DNA of 64,000 bases. Origin: Arthrobacter sp. NEB 688 (lineage in GTDB: Bacteria; Actinomycetota; Actinomycetes; Actinomycetales; Dermatophilaceae). Under the pieces are notes generated by a model that was not told where the DNA came from, did not search any database, and saw only the letters and a list, made by a program, of their open reading frames with translations. Both the position numbers and the translations under genes were made by a program. The DNA lies in NCBI RefSeq assembly GCF_013201035.1, contig NZ_CP053707.1, forward strand, positions 1,302,001 through 1,366,000, written 5' to 3'. The stretch's first letter is position 1, and every line of letters starts with the position of its first letter. Positions 25,134 through 34,313 of this stretch are shown piece after piece.

Positions 25134-26429
25134 TCAGTCGTCGAGGCCCAGACCCCGCCGGCCGGTGCGGTTCAGCTGCTCCGGCGCGAAGCGGTCCGGC
25201 CACTCCCGCTCGTAGTGCTCGGCCGGGAAGTCCGTGGGGCTGCTGCCGTCCGCGAAGGCCTCGCGCACCGACGCGGCGTACGCCTCGTTGCGCGGGCACC
25301 ACGGCGCGGCCGGGATGTACATGACGTTGCCCCAGCCCTGCTGGTCGGTGACCGGGTCGACGCCGTGGATCATGTCGCAGTGCCACCAGACGGAGTCGCC
25401 GGCGCGCACGTCGGGGATGCCGCTGACCGCCCTCAGGAGCAGCGAGTGCCAGCGCTCGGTGGCCGGGAAGACCTGGTTCGTCGTGACGCCGCACATGTCG
25501 TCGTCCGGGACGTCGGCCAGCAGCGGACGGAGCATGAGGTAGGCCATCGCCTCGGGCACCGGGACGGTGTGCAGCACGCCCTGGTCGCGGTCCATGTCCG
25601 ATAGCGCGGTCCAGCCCTGGAAGGTCCGGAAGGCCGAGCACATCGTCGTGCCGGGGTACTGCGGGCCGGCGGTGCGGTGGGCGGCGTCCCAGGGGTCGTA
25701 CTGCTCGACGCTGCCGTCGAAGAGGTGGCGGAAGGCGCGCTGGTAGGCCTGCGTCATCCACAGGTCGAGCGTGCCGGGGTCGAGGTGCGTGCCGAGGCCG
25801 CCGGAGTCGGCGCCCGGCGGACGGCGGCGGATGCGGTCGGGGTAGAGCGAGTCGCGCTCCGGGTCGAACCACGTCGTGCCCTCGGACTCGTGCCGCCACA
25901 GGCCGTTGAGGAAGCGCTGGACGGTGGCCATCCGCTCGCTCTGGCGGGCCTCCATCTGCGCCGGGGACCAGTAGACGGGGTAGATCTCGGGGCGCGAGCC
26001 GACGCTGCCGAAGAAGTCGTCGCCGGGGCCGCGGTAGTCCTCGAAGAACCGGTTGCCCTCGACGTAGTCGACGATGCCGGCGTCCCAGGCCAGGGCCTGC
26101 TCGCGCGGGAAGTGCCCACGCACGACGAGGCAGCCCCGGCGGCGCAGCCGGGCGAGGTCGTCCGGGGTGACGGCGCCCGAGGTGATGTCGGCGTACTCGA
26201 GCACCGGCCACACCTCCTCCCCGCGGGCCCGCTGCGCCTCGACCTCCTCGACGGCGGCGCGCACCCGGGCCTCGACGACGGCGAAGACCTCCTCGACGCT
26301 GCGCCCGGAGGCCTCGAGGCGGGCGCGCAGCGCGGCCTTGACCTCGCGGGTCGCGGCCCGCAGGTCGGCGGGGGGCTGCTCCCAGTGGGGGAGCGCGGGC
26401 AGGACCTGCGGCTCGGCGGTGGTGGTCAT
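25134..26429 (-). CDS. DUF1479 (YbiU-like) putative Fe(II)/2-oxoglutarate oxygenase
   Basis: A 431-residue protein of the DUF1479 family, homologous to E. coli YbiU, with a double-stranded beta-helix fold expected. The putative iron ligands are the HxD in THLDPGTLD and the distal His in WWHCDMIHG, with TDQQGWGNVMYIP nearby. It would hydroxylate or otherwise oxidise an unknown substrate in the cytoplasm. The ATG has a GGAG site 6 bp upstream. Its promoter region is shared with a divergent ROK repressor and contains two sets of inverted repeats, so expression probably depends on a sugar or sugar derivative. Confidence 0.85.
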   Translation of the reverse strand: MTTTAEPQVLPALPHWEQPPADLRAATREVKAALRARLEASGRSVEEVFAVVEARVRAAVEEVEAQRARGEEVWPVLEYADITSGAVTPDDLARLRRRGCLVVRGHFPREQALAWDAGIVDYVEGNRFFEDYRGPGDDFFGSVGSRPEIYPVYWSPAQMEARQSERMATVQRFLNGLWRHESEGTTWFDPERDSLYPDRIRRRPPGADSGGLGTHLDPGTLDLWMTQAYQRAFRHLFDGSVEQYDPWDAAHRTAGPQYPGTTMCSAFRTFQGWTALSDMDRDQGVLHTVPVPEAMAYLMLRPLLADVPDDDMCGVTTNQVFPATERWHSLLLRAVSGIPDVRAGDSVWWHCDMIHGVDPVTDQQGWGNVMYIPAAPWCPRNEAYAASVREAFADGSSPTDFPAEHYEREWPDRFAPEQLNRTGRRGLGLDD

Positions 26430-26441
26430 CGACCGGTCTCC

Positions 26442-26466
26442 ATTCAGTAAGGACTCCTGACTGAAT
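26442..26466. promoter_or_regulatory. ATTCAGT-N11-ACTGAAT operator
   Basis: Perfect 7-bp inverted repeats (26442-26448 and 26460-26466) directly upstream of the DUF1479 ribosome binding site, on the shared control region with the ROK gene. Well placed for a dimeric repressor. Confidence 0.6.
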
Positions 26467-26511
26467 ACCGAGACTACGGCCTGGGGGTCGATTTCGGCAA
26501 GGGTCCTTACT
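26446..26511. promoter_or_regulatory. Paired AGTAAGGAC / GTCCTTACT sites
   Basis: AGTAAGGAC (26446-26454) and its exact reverse complement GTCCTTACT (26503-26511) lie 48 bp apart, one near each gene of the divergent pair. The second abuts the TAGGAT -10 of the ROK gene. Such spaced sites suggest binding by ROK dimers and possible DNA looping. Confidence 0.6.
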
Positions 26512-26523
26512 AGGATCGTGTCC

Positions 26524-27693
26524 GTGGAGCCCCCGAAGCCCTCGCTCCGGCTGCTGCGGCAGCTGTCCGACCGGCACGTGCTCGGGGTGCTCTTCGAGGA
26601 GCCGGAGCTGACCCGGGCGCAGATCGCCACCCGCGCCGGCCTCTCCAAGCCCACCGTCGGCGAGAGCGTGCGCCGGCTCACCGAGGCCGGCGTCGTCCGC
26701 GACACCGGGGACCGCACCGGCGGCCGCGGCCGGGCCGGCACCATCCTCGCCCTGACCCCGGACCTCGGCGTCGCGCTCGCGGTGGGCATCGCCCCCGACG
26801 GCGTGCTGGCCGAGGTCGTCGACGTCCACGGACGGGTGGTGAGCAGGGCCACGGAGGGGCTGGCCCTGCCCACCACGCCCGACCGGCTCGAGGCCCTCCT
26901 GCCCGCGGTCGTCGCCCGGGCGGCGGCGGGCGCGGCCGGGGCGGTGCGCGTGGCCGTCGTGAGCGCCGCGGACCCGGTCGACCGCGCCACCGGCGCCCTC
27001 GTGCACCTGCCCGACGCGCCCTTCCTCGTCGGCGAGCTCTCGCCCGTCGCGCTCCTCGCCCCGCTCGTCGACGGCGAGGTCGTCGTCGACAACGACGTCA
27101 ACTGGGCCGCCCGCGCCGAGCTCGCCGCCACCCACGACCCCGGTTCCGGCGCCGACGAGGCCGCGGACGGCGTCGCCTACCTCTACCTCGACCGCGGGCT
27201 CGGCTGCGCGGTCGTCGCCGACGGGGTCGTGCTGCGCGGGGTCGGCGGGCTCGCCGGGGAGGTCGCGCACGTCGTGACCACCGGCCCCGACGGCCGGGCG
27301 AGCGCGTTCATCGAGGTCTTCGCGGCCCTGGGGCTGCGCGAGCCGGGCAGCACCGCCGTCGACACGGCGGCCGTCCTGCGCCTGCTCGAGCTCGCGGCGG
27401 CGCCGGGCGGCGACCCCGGCGCCGAGCGTGCCGTCGACGCCCTCGTCGTCGCGGTCTGCGGTGTCCTCGCCGCGCTGGTCGCCTTCACCGACCCCGCGGC
27501 GGTCGTGCTCGGCGGCGCCTGGGGGTCGGACCCGACGTTCCTGGCGCGGGTGGGGCAGCGCTTCGGCCGGATGCCGCGACACGTGCCCTTGCGGCCGCCC
27601 GCCGTGCTCGAGCAGCCCTCCCTCGCGGGCGCCCGGCAGGAGGCGCTGCGCCGGCTGCGCGAGCGCGTCGTCACAGGGTCCGCCGCGGGCTGA
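26524..27693 (+). CDS. ROK family transcriptional repressor
   Basis: A 389-residue regulator with an N-terminal winged helix-turn-helix (TRAQIATRAGLSKPTVGESVRR) and a C-terminal sugar-kinase-like ROK domain. The domain keeps VDNDVNWAARAE and LDRGLGCAVVADG but lacks the CxCGxxGC zinc motif found in ROK kinases and many ROK repressors, and the catalytic Asp context is altered. It is therefore a regulator, not a kinase. GTG 26524 lies seven bases after TAGGAT; GTG 26518 is too close to that hexamer. It is divergent from the DUF1479 gene and probably controls both. Confidence 0.85.
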   Translation: MEPPKPSLRLLRQLSDRHVLGVLFEEPELTRAQIATRAGLSKPTVGESVRRLTEAGVVRDTGDRTGGRGRAGTILALTPDLGVALAVGIAPDGVLAEVVDVHGRVVSRATEGLALPTTPDRLEALLPAVVARAAAGAAGAVRVAVVSAADPVDRATGALVHLPDAPFLVGELSPVALLAPLVDGEVVVDNDVNWAARAELAATHDPGSGADEAADGVAYLYLDRGLGCAVVADGVVLRGVGGLAGEVAHVVTTGPDGRASAFIEVFAALGLREPGSTAVDTAAVLRLLELAAAPGGDPGAERAVDALVVAVCGVLAALVAFTDPAAVVLGGAWGSDPTFLARVGQRFGRMPRHVPLRPPAVLEQPSLAGARQEALRRLRERVVTGSAAG

Positions 27694-27748
27694 CCAGGTC
27701 CGCACGAGTCCCGGGGGCGGGGCGTGCTCGCGGCCTACGCTCTGCTGC

Positions 27749-29653
27749 GTGAACGCACCGTCCGCCACGGCCCCGACGACCGCCCGGCGCGCCCTCGTCC
27801 TCGGCGCGCTCGGGGTCGTCTTCGGCGACATCGGCACCAGCCCGCTCTACGCGATGCAGACCGTCTTCGCGCTCGACGGCGGCATCGTCGAGCCGACCCG
27901 CGACAACGCGCTCGGCGTGGTCTCGACCGTCGTGTGGGCCATCACGCTGGTCGTCTCGGTCAAGTACGTCCTCTTCGTGCTGCGCGCCGACAACGACGGC
28001 GAGGGCGGGGTGCTCTCGCTGGCGTTCCTCGCCCGACGCTCGGTCCGCCCCGGCGGCAAGCGGTTCCGGCTCGTCATGGTCCTCGGCGTCATCGGGGCCG
28101 CGCTCTTCTACGGCGACTCGGTCATCACCCCCGCCATCTCGGTGATGTCCGCCGTCGAGGGGCTCGAGGTCGTCGAGCCCGGCCTGCAGCAGTGGGTGCT
28201 GCCGCTCGGCGCGGCCGTCATCACGCTGCTGTTCGTCGTCCAGCGCCACGGCACCGACCGGGTCGGGCGCTTCTTCGGGCCGGTCATGGTCTTCTGGTTC
28301 CTCACGCTCGCGGCGCTCGGGCTGCCGCACGTGCTGGCCTACCCCCAGGCGCTGCTCGCGCTCAGCCCGCACCTCGCCCTGCAGTTCGCCGTGGCCCACC
28401 CGCTCGTCAGCTTCCTCGCCCTCGGCGCGGTCGTCCTCGCGATCACCGGGGCCGAGGCCCTGTACGCCGACATGGGGCACTTCGGCCGCCCCGCCATCGC
28501 CACGGGGTGGTTCTGGCTGGTCTTCCCGAGCCTCACCCTCAACTACCTCGGCCAGGCCGAGCTGATCGTCAAGGACCCCGCGACGATCGACCGGCCCTTC
28601 TTCCACCTCGGCCCCGACTGGGCGACGCTGCCGCTCGTCGTCCTCGCCACGGCCGCGACGGTCATCGCCTCGCAGGCCGTCATCTCGGGCGCGTTCTCGG
28701 TGTCGCGGCAGGCCGAGCGGCTCGACTTCCTGCCCCGCCTCACCGTGCGCCAGACCTCCGAGCACGAGGGCGGCCAGATCTACGTCCCGGCGGTCAACTG
28801 GGTCCTCTTCGGCGGCGTGCTCGTCCTCATGCTCAGCTTCCGCAGCTCCGAGCACCTGGCCGTCGCCTACGGCCTCGCCGTCACCGCCACGCTGGCGCTC
28901 ACGACGTGTCTCTTCCTCGTCTACGCCGACGCCGCGCTCGACTGGCCGCGCTGGCGCCTGTGGGCGTTCGGCGGGCTCTTCCTCTGGGTCGAGCTGAGCT
29001 TCGTCGCCGCCAACGCCACGAAGATCACCCACGGCGGCTGGCTGCCGGTGCTGCTCGCCACCGTCATCGCGTTCGTCATGCTCACGTGGTCCAAGGGCCA
29101 GCGCGTCGTCAAGGCACGCCGGGCCAAGGTCGAGCGCCCGCTCGCCGAGTTCCTCGAGGAGGCGCACTCCGGCGGGCTCCAGCGCGTCCCCGGGACGGCG
29201 GTCTTCCTCCACACCAGCCACGACACGACCCCGCTGTCGCTGCGCGAGAACGTCGACTTCAACAAGGTCCTCCACGAGAACGTCATCATCACCAACACGA
29301 TCCGGATGAACGTCCCGCACGTGCCGGACGAGGAGCGCGTCGTCGTCGACGACCTCGGCGACCAGTGGGACGGCATCTGCCTGGTCCGGCTGCACTTCGG
29401 GTTCGCCGACGAGCAGGACGTCCCGGCCGCGCTGGCGCTCGCCGCGCAGACCCCGGACCTCTCCTTCGACCGCGACACCGCCCTGTACTTCCTCTCGCGG
29501 GTCTCGGTGCACGCCGCGGCCGACCGCCCGGGGATGTCCCGCTGGCGCAAGCGGGTCTACATCGCGCTGTCGCACAACGCCGCCGACCCGACGGAGTACT
29601 TCCGCCTGCCGATCGACCGCACGGTCGTCGTCGGCGCCCAGCTGCACGTCTGA
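27749..29653 (+). CDS. kup: KUP family potassium uptake protein
   Basis: A 634-residue K+/H+ symporter. The diagnostic start ALGVVFGDIGTSPLYAMQT is at about residues 18-36. Twelve membrane helices follow, including FYGDSVITPAISVMSA and ALYADMGHFG, and a cytoplasmic C-terminal domain from about residue 455 ends at FRLPIDRTVVVGAQ. This is a constitutive low-affinity potassium uptake system in other bacteria. The GTG at 27749 is seven bases after TACGCT, a leaderless arrangement. It follows the ROK gene by 55 bp but seems independently promoted. Confidence 0.95.
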   Translation: MNAPSATAPTTARRALVLGALGVVFGDIGTSPLYAMQTVFALDGGIVEPTRDNALGVVSTVVWAITLVVSVKYVLFVLRADNDGEGGVLSLAFLARRSVRPGGKRFRLVMVLGVIGAALFYGDSVITPAISVMSAVEGLEVVEPGLQQWVLPLGAAVITLLFVVQRHGTDRVGRFFGPVMVFWFLTLAALGLPHVLAYPQALLALSPHLALQFAVAHPLVSFLALGAVVLAITGAEALYADMGHFGRPAIATGWFWLVFPSLTLNYLGQAELIVKDPATIDRPFFHLGPDWATLPLVVLATAATVIASQAVISGAFSVSRQAERLDFLPRLTVRQTSEHEGGQIYVPAVNWVLFGGVLVLMLSFRSSEHLAVAYGLAVTATLALTTCLFLVYADAALDWPRWRLWAFGGLFLWVELSFVAANATKITHGGWLPVLLATVIAFVMLTWSKGQRVVKARRAKVERPLAEFLEEAHSGGLQRVPGTAVFLHTSHDTTPLSLRENVDFNKVLHENVIITNTIRMNVPHVPDEERVVVDDLGDQWDGICLVRLHFGFADEQDVPAALALAAQTPDLSFDRDTALYFLSRVSVHAAADRPGMSRWRKRVYIALSHNAADPTEYFRLPIDRTVVVGAQLHV

Positions 29654-29805
29654 CGCCCGCGGGCTCGGGGTGCGCTCGTCGTGGCGGGGTGGTCTCGCCC
29701 TGCCGGGGTGCCGAGGCGGGTCGGCGCGGCGGGATGGCGGCGGCGAGGCGGGGTCGGGGCGGCGCGGTGGGGTCGGGGTGCGCTGGCCACGCTGAGACGG
29801 GGTTT

Positions 29806-29868
29806 ACAGGACGCCGGCGGTCCCGCTGGTTCGTCCCTCACCACCGGGACCGCCTCCCGGCATCCTGT
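29806..29868. repeat. Long imperfect hairpin downstream of kup
   Basis: An outer 12-bp stem (29806-29817 and 29857-29868, one mismatch) encloses an inner 10-bp perfect stem (29816-29825 and 29845-29854). It lies 150 bp after kup and may be its terminator or a structured repeat. The stretch 29654-29805 before it is G-rich low-complexity sequence without a gene. Confidence 0.5.
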
Positions 29869-29879
29869 CCCCCGACGAG

Positions 29880-29928
29880 CGAGAGGGCCGGGCCGGATCG
29901 ACTGCGTCGATCTGGCCCGGCCCTCTCG
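29880..29928 (-). terminator. Hairpin terminator of tRNA-Pro
   Basis: A 23-bp stem with one mismatch (29880-29902 and 29906-29928) and a 3-nt loop, starting 6 bp after the 3' end of the tRNA gene. It may also stop read-through from kup. Confidence 0.8.
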
Positions 29929-29932
29929 TGAT

Positions 29933-30007
<75 letters not shown>

Positions 30008-30116
30008 TGGCACGTCATCGACGACCCGAGGGCCGCCGCGACACCCGAGGATAGCCGACCACCCACGAGCATCCGAAATCGGTCCCCCCGATGGTCGCCG
30101 GGAGGGCCGGGGGACC

Positions 30117-31097
30117 TCAGCCGAGGCCGTCGTCGCCGCGGGCCACGAGGGTGAGCAGCGTCGCCTCCGGACGGCACGCGAAGCGCACCGGCGCGTACGG
30201 CGAGGTCCCGAGCCCGGCCGAGACGTGCAGCCACGCGGCGTCCGCCGGCGCGGCCGACGACGGCTGCACGGGGCCCTCGCCGCCACCGGGGCCGGCGCCC
30301 TCCCACCAGCGGGAGACGCCCTTGACGCGGCCGGTGTCGAGGTCGCAGTTCGTGACGAGCGCGCCGTAGAACGGCACCGCGAGCTGGCCGCCGTGGGTGT
30401 GCCCGGCGAGCACGAGGCCGGCGCCGTCGGAGACCATCGCGTCGAGGACGCGCTGGTAGGGGGCGTGGACCAGCCCGACGGTGAGCGCGACGTCGTCGCG
30501 CGCCGGGGCCGAGACCCGGGCGTAGCGGTCGAAGTCGACGTGCGGGTCGTCGACGCCGACGAGCTCGACGCGGTGCTCGCCCATCGTGACGACCGTGCGG
30601 GCGTTGTCGAGGTCCGACCAGCCGCCGCCGCGCAGCCCGGCGACGAGCTCGCCGACCGGCAGGTCGCTGCGGGTCTTCGGGGCGATGGCGTAGCGGTCGG
30701 TCAGGTAGCGCGCGGGGTTCTTGGGGATGGGGGCGAAGTAGTCGTTGGAGCCCAGAACGAAGGCCCCGGGGAACTCCATGAGCGGCTCCATCGCCCGCAG
30801 CAGCGGCGGGACGGCCTCGACGTGGGCGAGGTTGTCGCCGGAGTTGACGACGAAGTCCGGGCGCAGCTCGGCGAGGGAGCGGACCCACTCGATCTTGCGG
30901 CGCTGGCCGGGGGTCAGGTGCAGGTCGGAGACCTGGAGGACGCGCACCGGCGCGGACCCGGCCGGCAGGACCGGCACGGTGAAGCGACGCAGCGTGAACC
31001 AGGTGCGCTCGACGAGGGAGGCGTAGGCGACCCCCGCGAGGCCGGCGCCGACGAGACCGCCGACGGCGCGCAGGGCGGTGCGGGCGGGGGTCGTCAT
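30117..31097 (-). CDS. Metallophosphoesterase with N-terminal membrane anchor
   Basis: A 326-residue calcineurin-like phosphoesterase. One N-terminal hydrophobic segment (about residues 8-30) is followed by the metal-binding motifs: VSDLHLTPGQ, NSGDN, GSND and GHTHGGQL. These bind two metal ions for phosphoester hydrolysis; the substrate is unknown. The family includes YkuE/YaeI-like proteins. ATG 31097 is preceded by GAGGAT at a six-base spacing. It lies next to the PBP gene, as Rv3683 lies next to ponA2 in M. tuberculosis by my recollection, so it is part of a conserved actinobacterial block. Confidence 0.9.
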   Translation of the reverse strand: MTTPARTALRAVGGLVGAGLAGVAYASLVERTWFTLRRFTVPVLPAGSAPVRVLQVSDLHLTPGQRRKIEWVRSLAELRPDFVVNSGDNLAHVEAVPPLLRAMEPLMEFPGAFVLGSNDYFAPIPKNPARYLTDRYAIAPKTRSDLPVGELVAGLRGGGWSDLDNARTVVTMGEHRVELVGVDDPHVDFDRYARVSAPARDDVALTVGLVHAPYQRVLDAMVSDGAGLVLAGHTHGGQLAVPFYGALVTNCDLDTGRVKGVSRWWEGAGPGGGEGPVQPSSAAPADAAWLHVSAGLGTSPYAPVRFACRPEATLLTLVARGDDGLG

Positions 31098-31177
31098 CGG
31101 CCCATCCTCGCTCACCGACCCGCCGCCCGGAGAATCCCGGGTGACCCCGTCACGCAGCGGGTGGGAGACTGGCGGGC

Positions 31178-31642
31178 ATGAACGCCCAGAGCCTCAAGGC
31201 GCAGCTGCAGAGCGACCTCCACGACGCGATGCGGGCCCGTGACAAGGTCCGCAGCTCGACGCTGCGGATGGCCCTCACGGCCGTGACGACCGCCGAGGTC
31301 GCCGGTGACGAGGCGCGCGAGCTCACCGACGACGACGTGCTCAAGGTCCTCGTCAAGGAGGCCAAGAAGCGCCGAGAGTCCTCCGCCGCCTACCGCGACG
31401 CGCAGCGCCCCGAGCTCGCGGCCGTCGAGGACGCCGAGCTCGTGGTCCTCGAGGCCTACCTCCCCGCCCAGCTCGGCGACGACGAGCTGCGGGCCATCGT
31501 CGAGCGCGCCGTCGCCGCGAGCGGCGCCACGGGTCCGGCCGACATGGGCCGGGTCATGAAGGCCGCCCAGGGCGAGGTCGCCGGGCGCGCCGAGGGCGGC
31601 CGCGTGGCGGGCGTCGTCAGGGCGGTGCTCGCCGGGCGCTGA
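31178..31642 (+). CDS. GatB/YqeY domain-containing protein
   Basis: A 154-residue protein resembling the tRNA-binding tail domain of GatB, the amidotransferase subunit. Typical landmarks are SLKAQLQSDLHDAMRARDKVRSSTLRM at the start, KEAKKRRESSAAY in the middle and YLPAQLGDDEL before the helical C-terminal part with MGRVMKA. Stand-alone YqeY proteins are widespread, and their function is not settled. The gene is divergent from the metallophosphoesterase gene. Confidence 0.92.
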   Translation: MNAQSLKAQLQSDLHDAMRARDKVRSSTLRMALTAVTTAEVAGDEARELTDDDVLKVLVKEAKKRRESSAAYRDAQRPELAAVEDAELVVLEAYLPAQLGDDELRAIVERAVAASGATGPADMGRVMKAAQGEVAGRAEGGRVAGVVRAVLAGR

Positions 31643-31663
31643 GCCCCGCTCCCCTCCGGACCG

Positions 31664-31706
31664 ACGACGAGGGCCCGACCGGATGTACCGGTCGGGCCCT
31701 CGTCGT
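31664..31706. terminator. Bidirectional terminator between yqeY-type gene and ponA
   Basis: A perfect 19-bp inverted repeat (31664-31682 and 31688-31706) with a 5-nt loop between convergent genes. Confidence 0.85.
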
Positions 31707-31716
31707 GCGGTGGGCG

Positions 31717-34131
31717 TCAGCCCCTGCCCGGCGGCCTGGTGTTGCCGGGCTTGGGCTTGCCCCGGGTCGGGGGCCTGGTCTGCTTGACCGGCTGGGTCGG
31801 CTTGACGTTGACCGCGGGCGCGGCTGCCGGGCCGGAGGAGACGAGCAGCGTGATCGTCGAGCCCTTCATCGCCGAGCCCGAGGGGGAGGTGCCCGCCACG
31901 GTGCCGGCGGGCGCGTTGCTCGAGATCGTCTGGCCGACCGTGGCCCCGAAGCCGGCGCCCTGGAGGATGGCCGTCGCCGACCCGGTGTTGCGGGCGTAGA
32001 CGTTGGGGATGGGCTCGAGGTTGCCGCGCTGGGCCGCCGCGCTCGGCGCGGGGAAGTCCTTGGCCGGCATGTCCGCGGTGATCTTCTTCATGATCGCCGT
32101 CCAGACCGGCACCGAGACCGTGCCGCCGAAGACCTCCTGGAAGCAGCCGTAGCTGCCGAAGCACTTGCCGTTGAGCGAGTAGAACTTCCCGTTCTTGTCG
32201 GCCACCTTGACGTTGCCGATCCACACGACGGTCGACAGCTGCGGGGTGAAGCCCGCGAACCACGCCTGGTTGTGCTTCTCGGTCGTGCCCGTCTTGCCGG
32301 CGGCCGGGCGGGCGCTGACGTCCCAGAAGTTGTCGGCCGTGCCGCCCGGGCGCAGCGTGCCCTTGAGCAGGTAGGCGGCGCCGTCGGCGGCCTCCTTGGA
32401 GATGGCCTGCTTGCACTCCGGCCCCTTGACCTTGATCTCCTTCTTGTCCGGGGTCGTGATGGAGACGATCGGGTTCGGGGTGCAGTACTTGCCGCTCGCG
32501 GCGAGGGTCGCGTAGGCGCTGGCGAGGCTGAGCGGGGTCGTGACCCCGGAGCCGAGGGTGACGTTGGACAGGGTGCCCTCGATCGGCTTGCCGTCGGCCT
32601 GGTGCAGACCCATCTTCGTCATCGTCTTCTGCACGTTGCAGGGGCCGACCTCGATGGACAGCTGCGCCGCCCACGTGTTGACCGACTTCGAGATGCCCTC
32701 GGAGAGGGTCATCGGACCGCCACCGATCGGGTAGTCGTTGCCGACCTTCCACGGGAGGTTCGAGCCGCACGGGGCGCCGACGACCTTCGGGCCGTCGAAG
32801 ACGTGGTCGATCTTGTTCGTCGCGAAGGGGACGTTGATCGTGCCGTTGAGGGGCATGCCCTGCTCGAGCGCGGTGACGAGGATGAACATCTTCGCCGTGG
32901 ACCCGAACTGGTAGCCGTAGGGCCCGCCGCCGTAGACCTGGTCGACGTTGACGTTCGTCTGGTCCTTGTCGAAGTCGGCCGCCTGGGCCATCGCGAGGAC
33001 CCGGCCGGTGCCCGGCTGGACGATGGACACGGCGCCGCCGAGGTTGCTCTTGTTGCCGACCGGGATGGCCTTCTCGATCTGCTGCTGCGCGGTCTTCTGC
33101 ATCTCGGGGTCGAGCGAGGTGCGGATGGTCAGGCCGCCCTGGTTGATCCGCTTGAGGCGCTCCTCGGGGGTCTTGCCGAGGGCGGAGAGCTCCGGGGCGT
33201 GCTGGAGGTAGGCCATGACGTAGGCGCAGAAGTAGGGCTCGGACGAGCGGTGGCAGACACCCTCGACCGGCTTCTTCTTGATCATCTTCTTGACCTGCTG
33301 CTTCTTGGCCGCCGCCACGTCCTTGGCGGAGGCGAAGCCGAGCTGCTGCATCCGGGTGAGCACGACGTCGCGCCGGGCCTGGGCCTGCTTGGGGTTGAGC
33401 ACCGGGTTGTAGGCGGTGGGCTGCTGGACGATGCCGGCGAGCAGGGCGGCCTGGCCGAGCGAGAGCTTGTTCGCGTGGACGCCGAAGTAGTTGAGGGCCG
33501 CGGCCTCGACGCCGTAGGCCTGGTCGCCGTAGTAGACGAGGTTGAGGTAGCCCTGGAGGATCTGGTCCTTGGTGAAGTTGTCCTCGACGTTGACCGCGTA
33601 CTTGAGCTCCTGCACCTTGCGGGAGTAGGTCTGCGCCGTCGCGGCGGCCGCGGCCTCCTTGTCGCCGGCGCGCAGCGCCTGCTCCTGGAGGGTGATCTTG
33701 ACGAACTGCTGGGTCAGCGTCGAGGCGCCCTGCGTGCTGCCGGTGCGGGCGTTGGAGACGAGCGCGCGGGTGAAGCCGCGCAGGTCGAGGCCGCCGTGCT
33801 CGTAGAACCGTGCGTCCTCGATCGCGATCTGCGCGTTGCGCATGTTCTTCGAGATCTTGTTCAGCGGGACGATGATGCGGTTCTCGTCGTAGGGGTTGGC
33901 GATGACGTGGTTCTTCGCGTCGACGATCTTCGACTGCTGGGCCAGCGGGGAGACCGTGAAGTCGCCCGGCAGGTCGTTGAAGAAGTCGACGCCGCTCTTG
34001 GCCGCCTGGCCGCTCGCGCCGATCGCGGGGACGGCGATGCCCGCCAGCAGCAGGCCCGCCACCGTGCTCAGCACGACGAAACCGAGGAGCAGCCTGAGCA
34101 CGGCCGGGAAGTTCTGCGCACGTCCGTCCAT
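31717..34131 (-). CDS. ponA: Class A penicillin-binding protein with PASTA domain
   Basis: An 804-residue bifunctional peptidoglycan synthase. The parts in order are a short cytoplasmic tail, a membrane anchor (about residues 12-38), a GT51 glycosyltransferase (AIEDARFYEHGG, QGASTLTQQFVK), a transpeptidase with Ser411 in SxxK (STAKMF), the SVN motif (SKSVNTW) and K613 of KTG, then one PASTA domain and a basic Pro-rich tail. This order matches mycobacterial PonA2. The ATG is seven bases after TACCCT (minus strand), consistent with a leaderless mRNA. Pairs of Cys in the transpeptidase region may form disulfides. Confidence 0.95.
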   Translation of the reverse strand: MDGRAQNFPAVLRLLLGFVVLSTVAGLLLAGIAVPAIGASGQAAKSGVDFFNDLPGDFTVSPLAQQSKIVDAKNHVIANPYDENRIIVPLNKISKNMRNAQIAIEDARFYEHGGLDLRGFTRALVSNARTGSTQGASTLTQQFVKITLQEQALRAGDKEAAAAATAQTYSRKVQELKYAVNVEDNFTKDQILQGYLNLVYYGDQAYGVEAAALNYFGVHANKLSLGQAALLAGIVQQPTAYNPVLNPKQAQARRDVVLTRMQQLGFASAKDVAAAKKQQVKKMIKKKPVEGVCHRSSEPYFCAYVMAYLQHAPELSALGKTPEERLKRINQGGLTIRTSLDPEMQKTAQQQIEKAIPVGNKSNLGGAVSIVQPGTGRVLAMAQAADFDKDQTNVNVDQVYGGGPYGYQFGSTAKMFILVTALEQGMPLNGTINVPFATNKIDHVFDGPKVVGAPCGSNLPWKVGNDYPIGGGPMTLSEGISKSVNTWAAQLSIEVGPCNVQKTMTKMGLHQADGKPIEGTLSNVTLGSGVTTPLSLASAYATLAASGKYCTPNPIVSITTPDKKEIKVKGPECKQAISKEAADGAAYLLKGTLRPGGTADNFWDVSARPAAGKTGTTEKHNQAWFAGFTPQLSTVVWIGNVKVADKNGKFYSLNGKCFGSYGCFQEVFGGTVSVPVWTAIMKKITADMPAKDFPAPSAAAQRGNLEPIPNVYARNTGSATAILQGAGFGATVGQTISSNAPAGTVAGTSPSGSAMKGSTITLLVSSGPAAAPAVNVKPTQPVKQTRPPTRGKPKPGNTRPPGRG

Positions 34132-34301
34132 GCGCGACAGGGTAACGCGGGGACCTGACGATGCCCGCGGGCCGAGACGGCGGCGCGCGGGCGGGGGTCC
34201 GCGGTGGGGCCGGGGAGGGGGTCAGGCGTGCGGCGGGCGGGTCGTCCGTTCGGCCAACCCGGGGACCGATTCGGCCGATGTGTGCAGGTCACCGGGCGAC
34301 C

Positions 34302-34307
34302 TACGGT
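34302..34307 (+). promoter_or_regulatory. -10 element of the whiB gene
   Basis: TACGGT followed by six bases and the ATG at 34314. A second in-frame ATG with a ribosome binding site lies at 34368. The preceding 34145-34300 region has no gene; it contains GGTC/GACC half-sites just upstream of the hexamer. Confidence 0.5.
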
Positions 34308-34313
34308 AATTGC

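Noticed and set aside
26524-27693. ROK protein as a glucokinase
   Set aside because: It carries an N-terminal helix-turn-helix and lacks the ROK zinc motif, so it is a regulator.
29654-29805. G-rich stretch after kup as a coding region or tRNA remnant
   Set aside because: All frames give low-complexity Arg/Gly/Ala sequence without a ribosome binding site, and no cloverleaf can be drawn.
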